The notes beneath the pieces are model-generated. The model saw only the letters and a program-made list of their open reading frames with translations, did no database searches and was not told where the DNA came from. Below, piece by piece: positions 1 to 11,000 of a stretch of DNA of 64,000 nucleotides (position 1 is the stretch's first letter; every line of letters starts with the position of its first letter). Made by a program: the position numbers and the translations under genes. This stretch comes from Hymenobacter sp. 15J16-1T3B. Lineage in GTDB: Bacteria > Bacteroidota > Bacteroidia > Cytophagales > Hymenobacteraceae. Where the stretch lies: contig NZ_JAJFAV010000002.1 of the NCBI RefSeq assembly GCF_020711235.1, forward strand, positions 1-64,000, written 5' to 3'.

Positions 1-3
1 GGC

Positions 4-966
4 TCAGGCGCACTCCTCGCGCGTGAGCTGCTCGTTGCAGCTGATGCCCGCCTGCGCCCCCTCCGCCGCCGCCACCAGCGCCTGCTGCGCCGCGGGGGTG
101 GTGTCGCCCGCCGCGTACACGCCAACGACGGACGTTTGAACGCGCTTGTCGACCCAGACGGCGCCACTGCGTTGGAGCCGTCTGCAACCGAGTTGGTCGG
201 CAAGGTCGCTGCGCTGCTTTTGGGTGGGGTGGATGAACAGGGCGTAGCGTGAAAGCTTGCTGCCGTCCGCAAATTCTATGCAGCGCAGCTGCTTGTTCTG
301 ACGACCAACTAGCTGTTGGATGGGCTGTTCGTGAATGCTGATGCCGTGGCGTTTGAGACGGTGACGGGCGTGGTCAGACATTTTGGTCCAGCCATCGGTG
401 CAAACGGCTACGTCTTTGGACCAGCGGCTAATGAGTAGGGCGAAGCCGGCCACGGACTTATCATTGCCATATACGGCTACGGGCTGGTCGCATACCTCGT
501 AGCCGTGGCAGTAGGGGCAATGCAGTACGCCGCGGCCCCAGAGCTCGTGCATGCCTTCGATAGTGGGAAGGATGTCCATTACGCCGGTGGCTAAAATGAT
601 TTTGCGCGTGGTGAGCTGACGGCCCGAATCGAGGGTGAGGTGGAAAGTGCCGGTTTCATCGTCTTTTCGGGCTTCGGAGACGCAGTTCTGGCGCTGCTCG
701 ACAGTTGGGTAGGCATCGAGCTGTTCGTGGCTTATGCGCAGCAATTCCTGGGGCTTGATGCCGTCGCGCGAGAGGAAGTTGTGGACGGCGGGCGAGGGAA
801 AGTTGCGCGTGCGGCCTCCGTCGCAGAGCAGGACGCGGCGCCGGCAGCGACCCAGTGTGAGGGCGGCGCTTAGACCAGCGGCGCCGGCGCCGACGATGAC
901 TACTTCGTAATCGGTGGCGGGAACGTGGCGAGGACGTTTGAAGGGGCGGCGTTTGGAGAGAGGCAT
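4..966 (-). CDS. Thioredoxin-reductase-like NAD(P)/FAD-dependent oxidoreductase
   Basis: A 320-residue flavoprotein of the thioredoxin reductase fold. The FAD dinucleotide-binding loop GAGAAG lies at residues 26-31, a CPYC redox pair at about 150-153 in the context HCPYCHGYEV, and a second FAD motif (GVYAAGDTT) near the C-terminus. Family knowledge: proteins with HCPYCHG are TrxR-like disulfide oxidoreductases whose partner is often not thioredoxin, so the substrate is open. I chose the ATG at 966 over an in-frame start at 1113, because the longer form would overlap the divergent secreted-protein gene starting at 1105 and its extra 49 residues resemble no known part of the family. The basic N-terminal tail (about 18 residues, RRPFKRPRH) before the fold is unusual. 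The gene ends 3 bases inside the window. Confidence 0.85.
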   Translation of the reverse strand: MPLSKRRPFKRPRHVPATDYEVVIVGAGAAGLSAALTLGRCRRRVLLCDGGRTRNFPSPAVHNFLSRDGIKPQELLRISHEQLDAYPTVEQRQNCVSEARKDDETGTFHLTLDSGRQLTTRKIILATGVMDILPTIEGMHELWGRGVLHCPYCHGYEVCDQPVAVYGNDKSVAGFALLISRWSKDVAVCTDGWTKMSDHARHRLKRHGISIHEQPIQQLVGRQNKQLRCIEFADGSKLSRYALFIHPTQKQRSDLADQLGCRRLQRSGAVWVDKRVQTSVVGVYAAGDTTPAAQQALVAAAEGAQAGISCNEQLTREECA

Positions 967-1104
967 CGGTAAATGAGCAATGGCAGCTGAGAAATACCGA
1001 GGCTGACGACTTAGGGTTATGGTTAAGTCGGGAATGAAGTTGAAGTAGTGGGAGAATTTCTGGTATTTGGGCCAGCATATCTTCTGATTGTTCCCACATT
1101 GCCT

Positions 1105-4100
1105 ATGCGACACCTTTTACTTCTGCTGACGGCCTGCGGCCTCAGCACCGGGGCTATGGCCCAGCTGACCGGTACCAAGACCATTGACCCAGCTGGCACC
1201 GGCTCCAACAATTACGCAACGTTTACGGCCGCCGTGCAGGCCCTCAATGCCGGCGGTGTAGGGACGGGAGGCGTGACCTTCCAAGTGAAGGCCGGCGCAA
1301 CGTTTACCGAAGCGGTACCGGCTATTACGGTTTCCGGCAGCAGCGCTAATCCCATTCGTTTCACCAAGAGTGGTGCCGGGGCAAACCCGGTGCTGCAAAC
1401 CGTGGGCACGGGCGCTACCGACGCCGTGCTGACGTTGGACGGCGCGGATTACGTGCGGCTCGACAGCCTGGCGTTGCGGGAAAACCCGGCCAACACGACC
1501 GCGGCGCAGATGACCGAGTACGGCCTGTGGCTGAAGGGCGGAGCTACTAACAATACCGTGCAAGGGTGCAGCATCGAGCTGAGCCGCAACAACGCCAATA
1601 AATCCTACGGCGTGCACGTGCTGGACGGGGGCAACAACAGCAACCGGTTCTACAACGACGCGGTGAGCAACTGCACCAGCGCCTATTACTTCGCGGGGAC
1701 GACGGCTACTTACGATACTGATAATGAAATCGGGACGCTAACGGGCGGGCGAAGCCAGGTTTCGCAGATCGGGGTGCCGGCTTCGGGCGGCCCGCCGGTC
1801 ACGACCATTGTGTACGCGGTGTACCTGAAGTCGCAGACGCGGGTGAAGGTGTTTGGGCTGGAGCTGACGGACGTGCAGGGCCCAGGCAGCGTGTACGGGC
1901 TGTACTCGACGGGCACCAACAACTCGGCGGACCTGACCGACAACGTGCTGCGCAATGTGCAGAGCAACGCCACGGGCACGGGCATCGTGGAAGCCATTTA
2001 CATCGACGGGGGCACCACCTCGAACATCTTCCGCAACCGGCTCGACGGCGTGCGGGCGGGCGGCTCGACGGCGTTTGCCGTGGGCATCGACGTGACGGGC
2101 GGCACTACCAACAACGTGGTGAATAACTTCGTGCTGAACGTGGCGGCCCCGGCCAGCACGGCGGGCACGGCCGTGCGGGCGCTGAGCTTGCGCGGCGGCA
2201 CCACCAACAACGTATTCCACAACACGGTGCTGGTGGAGTACGCCGCCACGGTGGCCAGCAACAAGAGCGGCGCCTTCTTTATGTCGGGAGCCAGCACGCC
2301 GGGCTACGTGGTCAACAACATCTTCGTGAACCGCGTGACAGGCCTGACGCCGGGCGCGGGCGGCATCGGCGCGGCGTTTTTTAAGGCGACGAATACCCTG
2401 ACGACCTTATCGGCGGGCTCGGGCAACAACCTGTACTACGCCGGCACGCCTTCGGCCGAGCACCCGATTTTTTACGGGGCCAGCACCACGGCGCCGGCGC
2501 TGGCTACCACGCTGACGGATTTCAAGCAGCTGGCTGCCCCGGCCGAGCAGGCTTCGGTGACGGAAAATCCGCCCTTCGTGAGCAGCACCGACCTGCACAT
2601 CAGCACGACCACGCCCACGCAGGTGGAAAGCGGCGGGCAGAGTTTGGTGGGCGGCACCGGCGTGTCGACTGACATCGACGGGGACGCCCGCAACGTGACC
2701 ACGCCCGACCTGGGCGCCGACGAGGGCACTTTCCAGCGGGTGGACCTGGCCGGTCCGGCCATTGTGCTGACGGCGCTGGGCAACACCAGCAGCCTGACGA
2801 GCCGCACGCTGAGCGGGGTGGCCATTACCGACGCCAGCGGGGTGAACGTGGCCGCCGGCTCCAAGCCGCGGCTGTACTACAAAAAGACCACCGACGCCAA
2901 CGTCTTTACGGCCGCCAACGACGCCACCGGTAACGGCTGGAAGTGGACCGAAGCCAGCAACGCCGCCTCGCCCTTTTCCTTCACGCTCGACGTGGCCAAG
3001 CTGCGCAGCGCCCCAGTGGCCGGCGACTCGGTGCAGTATTTCGTGGTGGCGCAGGACCTGGCCGCAACGCCCAACGTGGCGGCCAGCCCGGGCGTAGGCT
3101 TCGTGGGTACTTCGGTGGCGGCTATCAGCAGCGCGCCGACGCGGCCCTACGTGTACCGGGTGCTGGGCTTTATCAGCGGGGTGAAGACGGTGGGCACCTC
3201 GGCCGCAGCCGACTACCCGACTTTGACCGCCGCCGTGGCCGACCTGAACCGCTCGGAGCTCAACGGGGCCCTAACCCTGCGCCTGATCGACGCCAATTAC
3301 GCCAACGAGGTGTTTCCGATTACCATTAACGCCAACCCCGGCACCCGGCCCACCCCGACGACTTCGCCGCGGGCGGTGCTGATTCAGCCCGCGACGGGCA
3401 CGGGCAGCGTGGTGATGCGCGGCACGGCTACCACGCCGCTGCTCATCGTCAACGCCAGCTACGTAGGCATCGACGGGGGAACGGCGCAAAACCGGCGCCT
3501 GCGGCTGCGCAACGACGGCACGGGCTCGGCCAGCGGCGTCATCTTCGCCTCGGGGCGCAACGTGGCCATCAGCAACGCCGAGTTGATTGCGGGCAGCAGC
3601 ACGACGGGCTACGGCGTGGCTTTTGATGGCGTGACGGCGGGCCGACTGGCCAACTGCCTGGTGCAGCGCGCCAACGTGGGCGTGCAGCTGCAAAACAACT
3701 GCGACTCGGTGCAAGTGTTCGGCAACACCATCGGCGCCACGGTGGCGGCCGATAAAATCGGGACGACGGGCGTGGTGGTGCTCAGCAGCCAGCACTTCGA
3801 CGTGCGCGGCAACACGGTGGCAGGCGTGACGCGGGCGGCCAGCCCGGCCGTAACGGGCGTACAAGTGAGCGGCACCTCGCGCGAAGGTCTTGTGCGCGGC
3901 AACCTCATCAGCGACATCACCCACACCGGCACCACTACGGCTACGTCCTACGGCGCGGTGGGCATCCGATTGGCCTCGACGGACGCGGCCTCGGCCATTC
4001 GCGTCGACAACAACATGGTGCGCGACGTGCTCAGCTACGGCGACGACGGCTTCACCTATGCCCCGCACGGCATTCTGGCCAGCGGCGGCGGGGGGTACGC

Positions 4101-4860
4101 CATTGTGTACAACACGGTAGCCCTGAGCGGCGCCATGGGCGGCGGCGCGACGCCGCAGTCGGCAGCTCTGCTGCTGAACACCGGCGTAACGGGCGTGGCC
4201 GCGGTCAACAACATCCTGGTGAACAACATCACCAGCACTCCGGCCGGCGGCCGCTCCTACGCGCTGCTGGTGGCCGGCACGGCGGCTAGCACGCTGCTGA
4301 CGAGCAACAGCAACGATTACTACGTGACGGGCACGCAGGCGGCCCTGGGCAGCGTGAACGGCGTGGATGCCACGACCGTCACCGGCCTGCGCGCCGCTAC
4401 CGGTCAAGATGCGCGCAGCGTGTCCGCGGGGGTCGGCTTTGTATCGGCTACTGACCTGCACCTGAACCAGCTGAACTGCGGCATTGCCGGCGTGGGTACC
4501 GCGCTGCCCAACGTGCCGACGGACATCGACGGGGACGTGCGCAGCACCACGGTGCCCGTCATCGGAGCCGACGAGGCTAACATCTGCGTGACGGCAGTGG
4601 CCCAGGCCAAAGCCAGCTGGCAGACCAGCGTGTACCCCAACCCCTCCAGCGGCTTGCTGACGGTGGCCGTGAAGGGTGCCCAAGGCCCGCTGACGCTGGA
4701 AGTGCTGGATGCGCTGGGGCGCCCGGTGCGGCAGCAGGCGCTGCCCGCCGGAGCTGACGTCAACCAGACGGTGGACCTGCGCGGGCAGGCGGCGGGCGTG
4801 TACCTGCTGCGCCTCAGCAACGGGCGGGAAAGCAGCAGCCAGCGCGTGGTGCTGCGGTAG
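1105..4860 (+). CDS. Giant secreted parallel beta-helix protein with T9SS sorting domain
   Basis: A 1,251-residue exported protein. The start at 1105 gives a clean signal peptide (MRHLLLLLTACGLSTGAMAQ) cut after AMAQ; an upstream in-frame ATG at 1048 would spoil it. The body is Asn/Thr/Gly-rich with repeated N-N-x-F/V turns, typical of right-handed parallel beta-helix (pectate-lyase-like) proteins. It contains two successive modules, each opening with a Y-x-T-(F/L)-T-A-A-V motif (about residues 33 and 700) and closing with DIDGD.R......GADE (about residues 525 and 1135). The last 80 residues are a T9SS type A sorting domain (SVYPNPSSG start, GVYLLRLSNG near the end), so it should be exported across the outer membrane and attached or released. 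No catalytic residues can be assigned; adhesion or polysaccharide binding is inference. Confidence 0.88.
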   Translation: MRHLLLLLTACGLSTGAMAQLTGTKTIDPAGTGSNNYATFTAAVQALNAGGVGTGGVTFQVKAGATFTEAVPAITVSGSSANPIRFTKSGAGANPVLQTVGTGATDAVLTLDGADYVRLDSLALRENPANTTAAQMTEYGLWLKGGATNNTVQGCSIELSRNNANKSYGVHVLDGGNNSNRFYNDAVSNCTSAYYFAGTTATYDTDNEIGTLTGGRSQVSQIGVPASGGPPVTTIVYAVYLKSQTRVKVFGLELTDVQGPGSVYGLYSTGTNNSADLTDNVLRNVQSNATGTGIVEAIYIDGGTTSNIFRNRLDGVRAGGSTAFAVGIDVTGGTTNNVVNNFVLNVAAPASTAGTAVRALSLRGGTTNNVFHNTVLVEYAATVASNKSGAFFMSGASTPGYVVNNIFVNRVTGLTPGAGGIGAAFFKATNTLTTLSAGSGNNLYYAGTPSAEHPIFYGASTTAPALATTLTDFKQLAAPAEQASVTENPPFVSSTDLHISTTTPTQVESGGQSLVGGTGVSTDIDGDARNVTTPDLGADEGTFQRVDLAGPAIVLTALGNTSSLTSRTLSGVAITDASGVNVAAGSKPRLYYKKTTDANVFTAANDATGNGWKWTEASNAASPFSFTLDVAKLRSAPVAGDSVQYFVVAQDLAATPNVAASPGVGFVGTSVAAISSAPTRPYVYRVLGFISGVKTVGTSAAADYPTLTAAVADLNRSELNGALTLRLIDANYANEVFPITINANPGTRPTPTTSPRAVLIQPATGTGSVVMRGTATTPLLIVNASYVGIDGGTAQNRRLRLRNDGTGSASGVIFASGRNVAISNAELIAGSSTTGYGVAFDGVTAGRLANCLVQRANVGVQLQNNCDSVQVFGNTIGATVAADKIGTTGVVVLSSQHFDVRGNTVAGVTRAASPAVTGVQVSGTSREGLVRGNLISDITHTGTTTATSYGAVGIRLASTDAASAIRVDNNMVRDVLSYGDDGFTYAPHGILASGGGGYAIVYNTVALSGAMGGGATPQSAALLLNTGVTGVAAVNNILVNNITSTPAGGRSYALLVAGTAASTLLTSNSNDYYVTGTQAALGSVNGVDATTVTGLRAATGQDARSVSAGVGFVSATDLHLNQLNCGIAGVGTALPNVPTDIDGDVRSTTVPVIGADEANICVTAVAQAKASWQTSVYPNPSSGLLTVAVKGAQGPLTLEVLDALGRPVRQQALPAGADVNQTVDLRGQAAGVYLLRLSNGRESSSQRVVLR

Positions 4861-4950
4861 TCGCCTCACCCCCGGCCCCCTCTCCGAAAAAGGCGCATCA
4901 AGCATTCTTCGGGAGAAACCAGGCATCAGCCGAAAATACGTTTAGATGTA

Positions 4951-4986
4951 AAAAGCGCGGCGCCCCGCAAGGGACGCCGCGCTTTT
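4951..4986. terminator. Bidirectional intrinsic terminator
   Basis: A perfect 12-bp stem (AAAAGCGCGGCG paired with CGCCGCGCTTTT, 12-base loop) lies between two convergent genes, with A and T runs on its two sides. It fits termination of both the beta-helix gene (+) and malQ (-). Confidence 0.85.
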
Positions 4987-5007
4987 GGCTTTTGCGGGCT
5001 GCGTCGG

Positions 5008-7758
5008 TTAGTGCACCGGGCCGCGGCCGCTTTGCTCCACCAGCTCTTTGATCTGCTGGTTGAAGGTGGATTCTTGTTTGAGGTCTTCGAGCGGAATGTG
5101 GAAGCGGTACTTCCAGAAGTGCTCGGGGTTGGCGGGTACGTTGATCTGCTCGTCCAGCGGGTTCTGGCGGCGCAGGGCCGGGTCGAGGGCCACCAGGTCC
5201 TGCAGGGGGAAGATGGCCCACATGGCGGGCGAGTAGAGGTGCTGCACCGTCATTTCGCGGGCCACCCAGGGCTCGGCGAAGAAGGGCGCAGCCTCGCCGC
5301 GGTGGCCCAGCAGCTGCTCGAAGAAGCGCTGGGTGCGCGCGGGGTCCTCCTCCCACCAGCCGCGAATGGTGCTCATGTCGTGGCAGGAGGGTGACACCAC
5401 CGAGAGGTAGGCCGCGTCGTTGGGGTGGGAGAATTCGATACCGGTGGCGCCGGGCATGCGCTGGATGTTCAGGCCGAGCATGCCGAGCTGACGCATCACG
5501 CCGGGCACCGAGGCGGGCACCATGCCCAGATCCTCGCCGCAGATGAGCATGTCGGTGGCGTAGCGCACGGCGGGCAGCTTCACCAGACCTTGCTCGCGCC
5601 AGAAGTTTTCGTGGCGGCGGAAGAAGAAGTCGATGTACAGCTCCTGCATCCGGTGGCGCGTCTGGTCGTCCAGTTCGCGGAAGCTGCGCGACTTGTCGAC
5701 GGTGATGCGCGGGTGCCAGAACTCCCCGTTCGAGCCCTCGGCTTCCACGAACAGCACCTCGGTGAGCAGGCGGTAGAGGCCGGTGCGCTGGCGCAGCAGG
5801 CGCTGCTCCTCGTCGCCGGTGGCAAACTCCAGCTTGGCGGCAAACAGGGCCTCCACCTTGCGCTGGGTGTTCACGAATTCCTTTAGGCGGAACGCGCCGT
5901 GGCCGGCGTCGTCGAGAAATTCCTCGCGCACGACGTTGGCATCGGCCCCGAACAGCTCCTCCAGGATGTGCCAGCGCACGTAGGGCTGCGTCAGGCGCTG
6001 CCAGTCCCACCAGCCCAAGCGGGCGCGGATTTCGTCGCGGTGCAGGGGCAGGGCGGGGGAGAAGTGGCCGAGCAGACCCTCGACGGCGTGGTTGGGAATT
6101 TCCCAGATGCGGAAGAAGCCCAGGATGTGGTCGATGCGCAGCGCGTCGAAGTAACGGCTGAGGTGGCCCATGCGCTGCTGCCACCACTGGTAGCCGTCTT
6201 CGGCCATTTTCTCCCAGTTGTAGGTCGGGAAGCGCCAGTTCTGGCCCGTCACCGAGAAGTCGTCCGGCGGGGCGCCGGCCTGCTGGTCGAGGTGGTAGAG
6301 CTCGGGCTGGGTCCAGGCCTCAACGGAGTGGCGGTAGATGCCGATGGGCAGGTCGCCCTTGAGCACTACACCGCGCCGGCGGGCGTATTCCACGGCCTCG
6401 CGCAGCTGCTTGTCGAGGTGGTATTGGATGAAGAGGTGCAGGCCGAACTCGTCGAACTCGGTGTGCTTGGGGTCGAGCAGCGGCTCCAGCCACGCGCCGG
6501 GCTGCTGAAACTCCTGGGGCCACTGGCGGAAGTCGACGGTGCGGAACCGGTCGCGCAGGCCGCTGAACACGGCGTAGGGCGCCAGCCAGGCCTTTTGCTC
6601 CTGGTAGAACTGCTGGTACTCCTTGTCGGCCAGGAAGGCTTTTTTCTCCTGCTTGTAGAGGGCGCGCAGAAACTTCCACTTGGCCTCCGTCATGGGCTGG
6701 TAGTCCACGAAGTCGCGCGTGTTCAGCAACTCGCGGGTTTCCTCCAGCTCCCGCTGCAGCTCGGCGTCTTTGAGCCGCGCAATGCGGTCGAGGTTGACGT
6801 ACTGCGGGTGCAGGGCAAACACCGAAATGGCCGCGTAGGGATAAGAATCGACCCAGGTGTGGGTGGCGGTGGTGTCGTTGATGGGGAGCACCTGCACCAA
6901 CTGCAGCCCGGTTTCGACGGCCCAATCCACCAGCAGCTTCAGGTCAGGGAATTCGCCCACGCCCAGGCCCTGCTTGCTGCGCAGGGCAAACACCGGCAGG
7001 GCCACGCCGGCACCGCGCCAGGGGCCTTCGGGGTGGCGGTACAGCTCGTCGTGGCGCCAGCGCAGGGTATCGCGGCCCTCGAAGGGCGGCAGCACGCGGT
7101 CGGGGCCGGTTTCCAGATCGATGCACTGCTGCTTGGCCGGGTCGTAGAGGCCGTATTTGTAAATAACGGGCTTGTCGGCGTCGGCCAGCACCACGTCGGC
7201 CGTCCAGAGCGGGAACGTGGCGTCGGAGAGCAGCAGGGGCTTTTTGTTGTCCCAGGCGCCCAGGGCCGCGTCGGAGCCGAGCACGCACAGGCACTGGCCC
7301 GGCGCGATGCGCGGGGCGCTCAGCGAAAAGCGCGTGGTGGCGTCGCCGGCGCGGGCACGCAGCTTTTTGGGCTGGTGGCAGGCCGAGTCGGCGGGGCGCC
7401 GGAAGATGGCCTGGGTGAAGGCATTGGTTTGCAGTTCGTACTCGGGCAGCTCGGGCTGGTGCCAGAACTCGTCGAGCACCACCGTCGCGTAGGTTTCGCC
7501 GGCCAGGCTGACGGTGCGGTCGGGCCCGCCTTCCCAGGTCACGGTGCCGGTGCTGTCGTCTACCAGCACGTACTTATAGCGCAGCTCCGCTGCCTCGGCG
7601 GGCAGCTCCGTTTCGCCTTCCCAGGTATTGGTGCCGGGATGATAAGTGAGACGCAGGGCTTGGTCGGGGTGCCAGTCGCCCAGGGCAGGGCCGGAACCGC
7701 GCACTTCTAGGCGCTGGCCCCAGGTCGTAAAATAGGGAATGCGGAAACGGAGGCGCAT
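5008..7758 (-). CDS. malQ: 4-alpha-glucanotransferase (amylomaltase) with N-terminal CBM20 domains
   Basis: A 916-residue GH77 enzyme that transfers maltosyl/glucan units between alpha-1,4-glucans in maltodextrin and glycogen metabolism; expected in the cytoplasm. Two starch-binding CBM20-type domains occupy about residues 1-245 (RFRIPYFTTWGQ opening, and a second RFSLSAPRIAPGQ copy). The GH77 catalytic part follows from FALRSKQGLGVGEFPDL. The nucleophile region FDALRIDHILGFFRIWEIP, the acid/base region CGEDLGMVP and a third acid in a HDMSTIRGWW context are visible. Length and the double CBM20 match the long plant DPE2/Bacteroidota type rather than the short bacterial amylomaltase. Start: I prefer ATG 7758, which begins directly at the first CBM20 strand; an in-frame ATG at 7788 adds 10 residues and cannot be excluded. 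Confidence 0.93.
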   Translation of the reverse strand: MRLRFRIPYFTTWGQRLEVRGSGPALGDWHPDQALRLTYHPGTNTWEGETELPAEAAELRYKYVLVDDSTGTVTWEGGPDRTVSLAGETYATVVLDEFWHQPELPEYELQTNAFTQAIFRRPADSACHQPKKLRARAGDATTRFSLSAPRIAPGQCLCVLGSDAALGAWDNKKPLLLSDATFPLWTADVVLADADKPVIYKYGLYDPAKQQCIDLETGPDRVLPPFEGRDTLRWRHDELYRHPEGPWRGAGVALPVFALRSKQGLGVGEFPDLKLLVDWAVETGLQLVQVLPINDTTATHTWVDSYPYAAISVFALHPQYVNLDRIARLKDAELQRELEETRELLNTRDFVDYQPMTEAKWKFLRALYKQEKKAFLADKEYQQFYQEQKAWLAPYAVFSGLRDRFRTVDFRQWPQEFQQPGAWLEPLLDPKHTEFDEFGLHLFIQYHLDKQLREAVEYARRRGVVLKGDLPIGIYRHSVEAWTQPELYHLDQQAGAPPDDFSVTGQNWRFPTYNWEKMAEDGYQWWQQRMGHLSRYFDALRIDHILGFFRIWEIPNHAVEGLLGHFSPALPLHRDEIRARLGWWDWQRLTQPYVRWHILEELFGADANVVREEFLDDAGHGAFRLKEFVNTQRKVEALFAAKLEFATGDEEQRLLRQRTGLYRLLTEVLFVEAEGSNGEFWHPRITVDKSRSFRELDDQTRHRMQELYIDFFFRRHENFWREQGLVKLPAVRYATDMLICGEDLGMVPASVPGVMRQLGMLGLNIQRMPGATGIEFSHPNDAAYLSVVSPSCHDMSTIRGWWEEDPARTQRFFEQLLGHRGEAAPFFAEPWVAREMTVQHLYSPAMWAIFPLQDLVALDPALRRQNPLDEQINVPANPEHFWKYRFHIPLEDLKQESTFNQQIKELVEQSGRGPVH

Positions 7759-8082
7759 AAAAAAACGAAGCAAGAAATCGGTGGGCAAAAGTCGGATATT
7801 TAGCCGATTCTACCGCAGTTTCTGAACGGAAGCTTTGCCGCGGCGAGTAAGTGTTTACTCTACGCCGCGCCGCAGGGTTGGAAAGCGGCCTGGGACGGCG
7901 CAAGGCCAAACAGGCCGCGCGCTGCCGCGGGTAACGCGCGGCTGTCAACGACCCGCTCGCGGGCGGCCAGCCAGCCGCCGCGCCGGGTGGGCCAAACCGT
8001 CGAGCCCGGGCCCACAAAAAGAGGGCCGATGTAACATTCTGCCGCCGATGTTCGTCCGAAAGGGCTCAGTGGCCGTCGGCTC
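7759..8082. other. Divergent intergenic region, malQ / tamB-like
   Basis: About 320 bases shared by two divergent genes. It is GC-rich with several short inverted repeats of G/C character (about 7930-8000). I could find no convincing TAnnTTTG promoter, RNA gene or ORF with coding character. A stop codon in the tamB-like frame at 8032 bounds how far upstream that gene can start. Confidence 0.4.
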
Positions 8083-11000
8083 GTGGGCCGGCGGTGCCTA
8101 GCCACGCTCTCACCATTGGCAAACTCTACCTCGTCTACGCCGCCGTCGGCGCCGGCTCCCCAGCCCGCGCCGCGCCACCGACTGCCCGGCCCCCTGCGGT
8201 GGCTGCTCTGGGGCTTGCTGGGCCTCGTGGGCCTGATCATCCTCGTGGCCGTCGGCCTTTACTTCGCCCTGCAGGTGCCTTCCGTACAGGACTGGGCCGC
8301 GCAGAAAGCCGCCGGCTACCTGCAAGGCAAAATCGGCACCGAAGTACGCATCAATAAGTTTCGGACCGACTGGCGCCACGGCGTGGCCCTGGAGGGCGTG
8401 TATTTGGAAGACCAGAAGGGCGACACGCTGCTGGCCGTGGGCAAGCTGGCGGTGGGCGTGGACCTCTGGGCCCTGACCAAGTCGCAGATCAACGTGAGCA
8501 ACGTGGAGCTGCTCGACGGGACCGTGCACATTGCGCGCACGCTGCCCGACTCGACGTACAACTTCGACTACATCCTGGCTGCCTTCGCCACCGGCGACAC
8601 CACCACGACTACGGCGGCAGACTCCACCGGCGGCTTTAAGTACGACATCGGCGACGCCCACCTGGCGCGGGTGTACCTGACCTACAACGACGAGGTGGAC
8701 GGCATGAACGTGCGCGGCCGCGTGGGCGACTTGGCCGTGCGCATGAAGGAAGTGGACGTGGACCACAGCATCTACCGCGTGGAAACGGCCAGCCTCAAGA
8801 ACACGGGCCTCAGCGTGGTGCAAACCAAAGTGCCGCCCGATACGCCCGCCGAGCCGCTGACGCTGACCTTCGGGCTGGACCGCGCCTCGCTCGACAACGT
8901 GGCCTTCAACTACCAGAACGACCCCTCGAAGCAGTACATTAAGACCCGCATCGGGCAGGCGCTGGTGACGGCCGACAACATCGACCTGATTCGGCAGCGC
9001 ATCGGGCTCAACAGCCTGGTGCTGCGCAACTCGGAAATCAGCTATGCCCAGAACTCCTCGGTGCCGGTGGAGCAGCGCGTGGTGAACCCGGCCGAAACCG
9101 TGCAGAAAGTTGATTCGGCGGTGGCCCAGACCACCGGCGCGCCGACTTCGTGGCGGGTGGCGCTGAAGAATTCCGACATCAGCGGGGTGCGCTTTGCCTT
9201 CGACAACCTGGACGAGGCCAAGCAGCGCACCCGCCTGCCGGCCATGGACTACAACCACCTGCTGTTCGACTCCCTGGCCCTGCGCACCCGCAACCTGGTG
9301 TACACCGAAAACCGCACCACCGGCCGCATCGACCTCTTGCGCGGCCGGGAGCAGAGCGGCTTCCGCGTCGACAAGGCCCAGGCCGACGTGGTGTACGACT
9401 CGGTGCAGATCCGCCTCGACAACCTCGACCTGGTTACGCCCCACACCCGCATCCGCCGCACCCTGGCCATCGGGTTTGATTCCTTGGGCGCGCTGGCCGA
9501 CACCCGGACGCTGGGCCGCACGCGCATCGAGGCCAACCTGCAGAACACCCGTCTGGGCTTCCGCGACATTCTGTACCTGGCGCCCGACTTGATTACCGAA
9601 AAGCCCTTCACCAGCGGCCCAAATCAGTCGGTGCTGCTGAGCGGGCAGGTAAACGGCCGCCTCGACAACCTGGCCCTGAACAACGTGGAAATCGTGGGCC
9701 TGCGCGGCACGGTGGTGAAGGCCTCGGGCCGCATTCAAGGCCTGCCCAACACTGACCGGCGCCTCTACACCGACCTGAACATCCGGCAGCTGACCACCAC
9801 TAAGCGCGACCTGCTCGACATTCTGCCCGCGGGCACCATTCCGCAGGACGTCATCGAGCTGCCGGAGCGGGCCACGCTCAGCGGCACCGTGAAGGGGCGG
9901 CCGACGGCCAACGACTTGGCTATCAACCTAAACGCCAACACCTCGTTTGGCGGAGCTACCATTGCGGCCACCCTGCGGCCGGGCCCGGCGGGCAAGGAGC
10001 CCATTGACGCCCGCTTCAACCTGCGCGGCTTCAATCTGGGCCGCTTGCTGAAGCAGCCCGACATCGGGGCGGTGACGGGCTCGGGCACCTACAAGGGCGT
10101 GGGCTTCGACCCCGAGACCATGCGCGGGCAGCTCACGGCCAACCTGCAGCAGGCCCGCTACGGCAACTACACCTACCAGAACATCAACGCCAACGTGGGC
10201 ATCACCGGGCAGCGCTACGACATCACGGCGCGCAGCGCGGGCGACCAGAACGCGGCCTTCAACATCAAGGGCTTCGTGGATTTGAGCAACCCCAACGCCC
10301 CGCAGTACTCCTTCGGCGGCTCGGTGCAGAGCCTGAACCTGACGGCCCTGGGCTTCTACTCCGGCGGCAACCTCAGCCTCAAGGGCGACCTGGACGCCAA
10401 CCTGCGCGGCGCGGACCTGAACTCGCTCAACGGGACGGTGAAGGGCACCGGCGTGGTCATCAACCTCAACGGGCAAGCCATTCCGCTCGACTCGCTTAAC
10501 GCCCGCATCCTGCAAGAAACCGGGCGGGTGGAGGTCGATTTTGCCTCCAGCATCCTGCAGGCCACGCTGCGCGGCAACACCCGCCTCGGCGACATTGGCA
10601 CCGAACTGCAGCAGCACATCGACCGGTACTTCGATTTGCCGGGCGTGCAGTACCGGGCTTCCGGCGTGGCGCGGCAGTTTACCTTCGAGGTGAACGTGCC
10701 GCGCACCGGCGCCCGGCTGCTGCCGCGCTTCGTGACGGGCCTCACGCGCATTTCGCCCTTCCGGCTGACGGGCGCCTACGACAGCCGCGCCGCCAACCTG
10801 ACGGTGCGCACCGACGTTGCCCGCATGCGCTACTCCGGCACCACCTTCGACTCGCTGAAGCTGCGCGTGGGCTCCGATCCGCAGAAGCTGGACTACAGCC
10901 TCGGCCTCGACCAGGTGTACCAGGACACCACGCTCAAAATTCCGAATCCCTCGCTCACGGGCAGCATTGCCAACAACCAGATCGGCACGCGCCTGCGCAT

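Noticed and set aside
3271-4926. A 551-codon frame antisense to the beta-helix gene
   Set aside because: His/Arg-rich shadow with no start context or domain.
5899-7710. A 603-codon frame antisense to malQ
   Set aside because: Entirely within malQ, antisense composition, no motifs.
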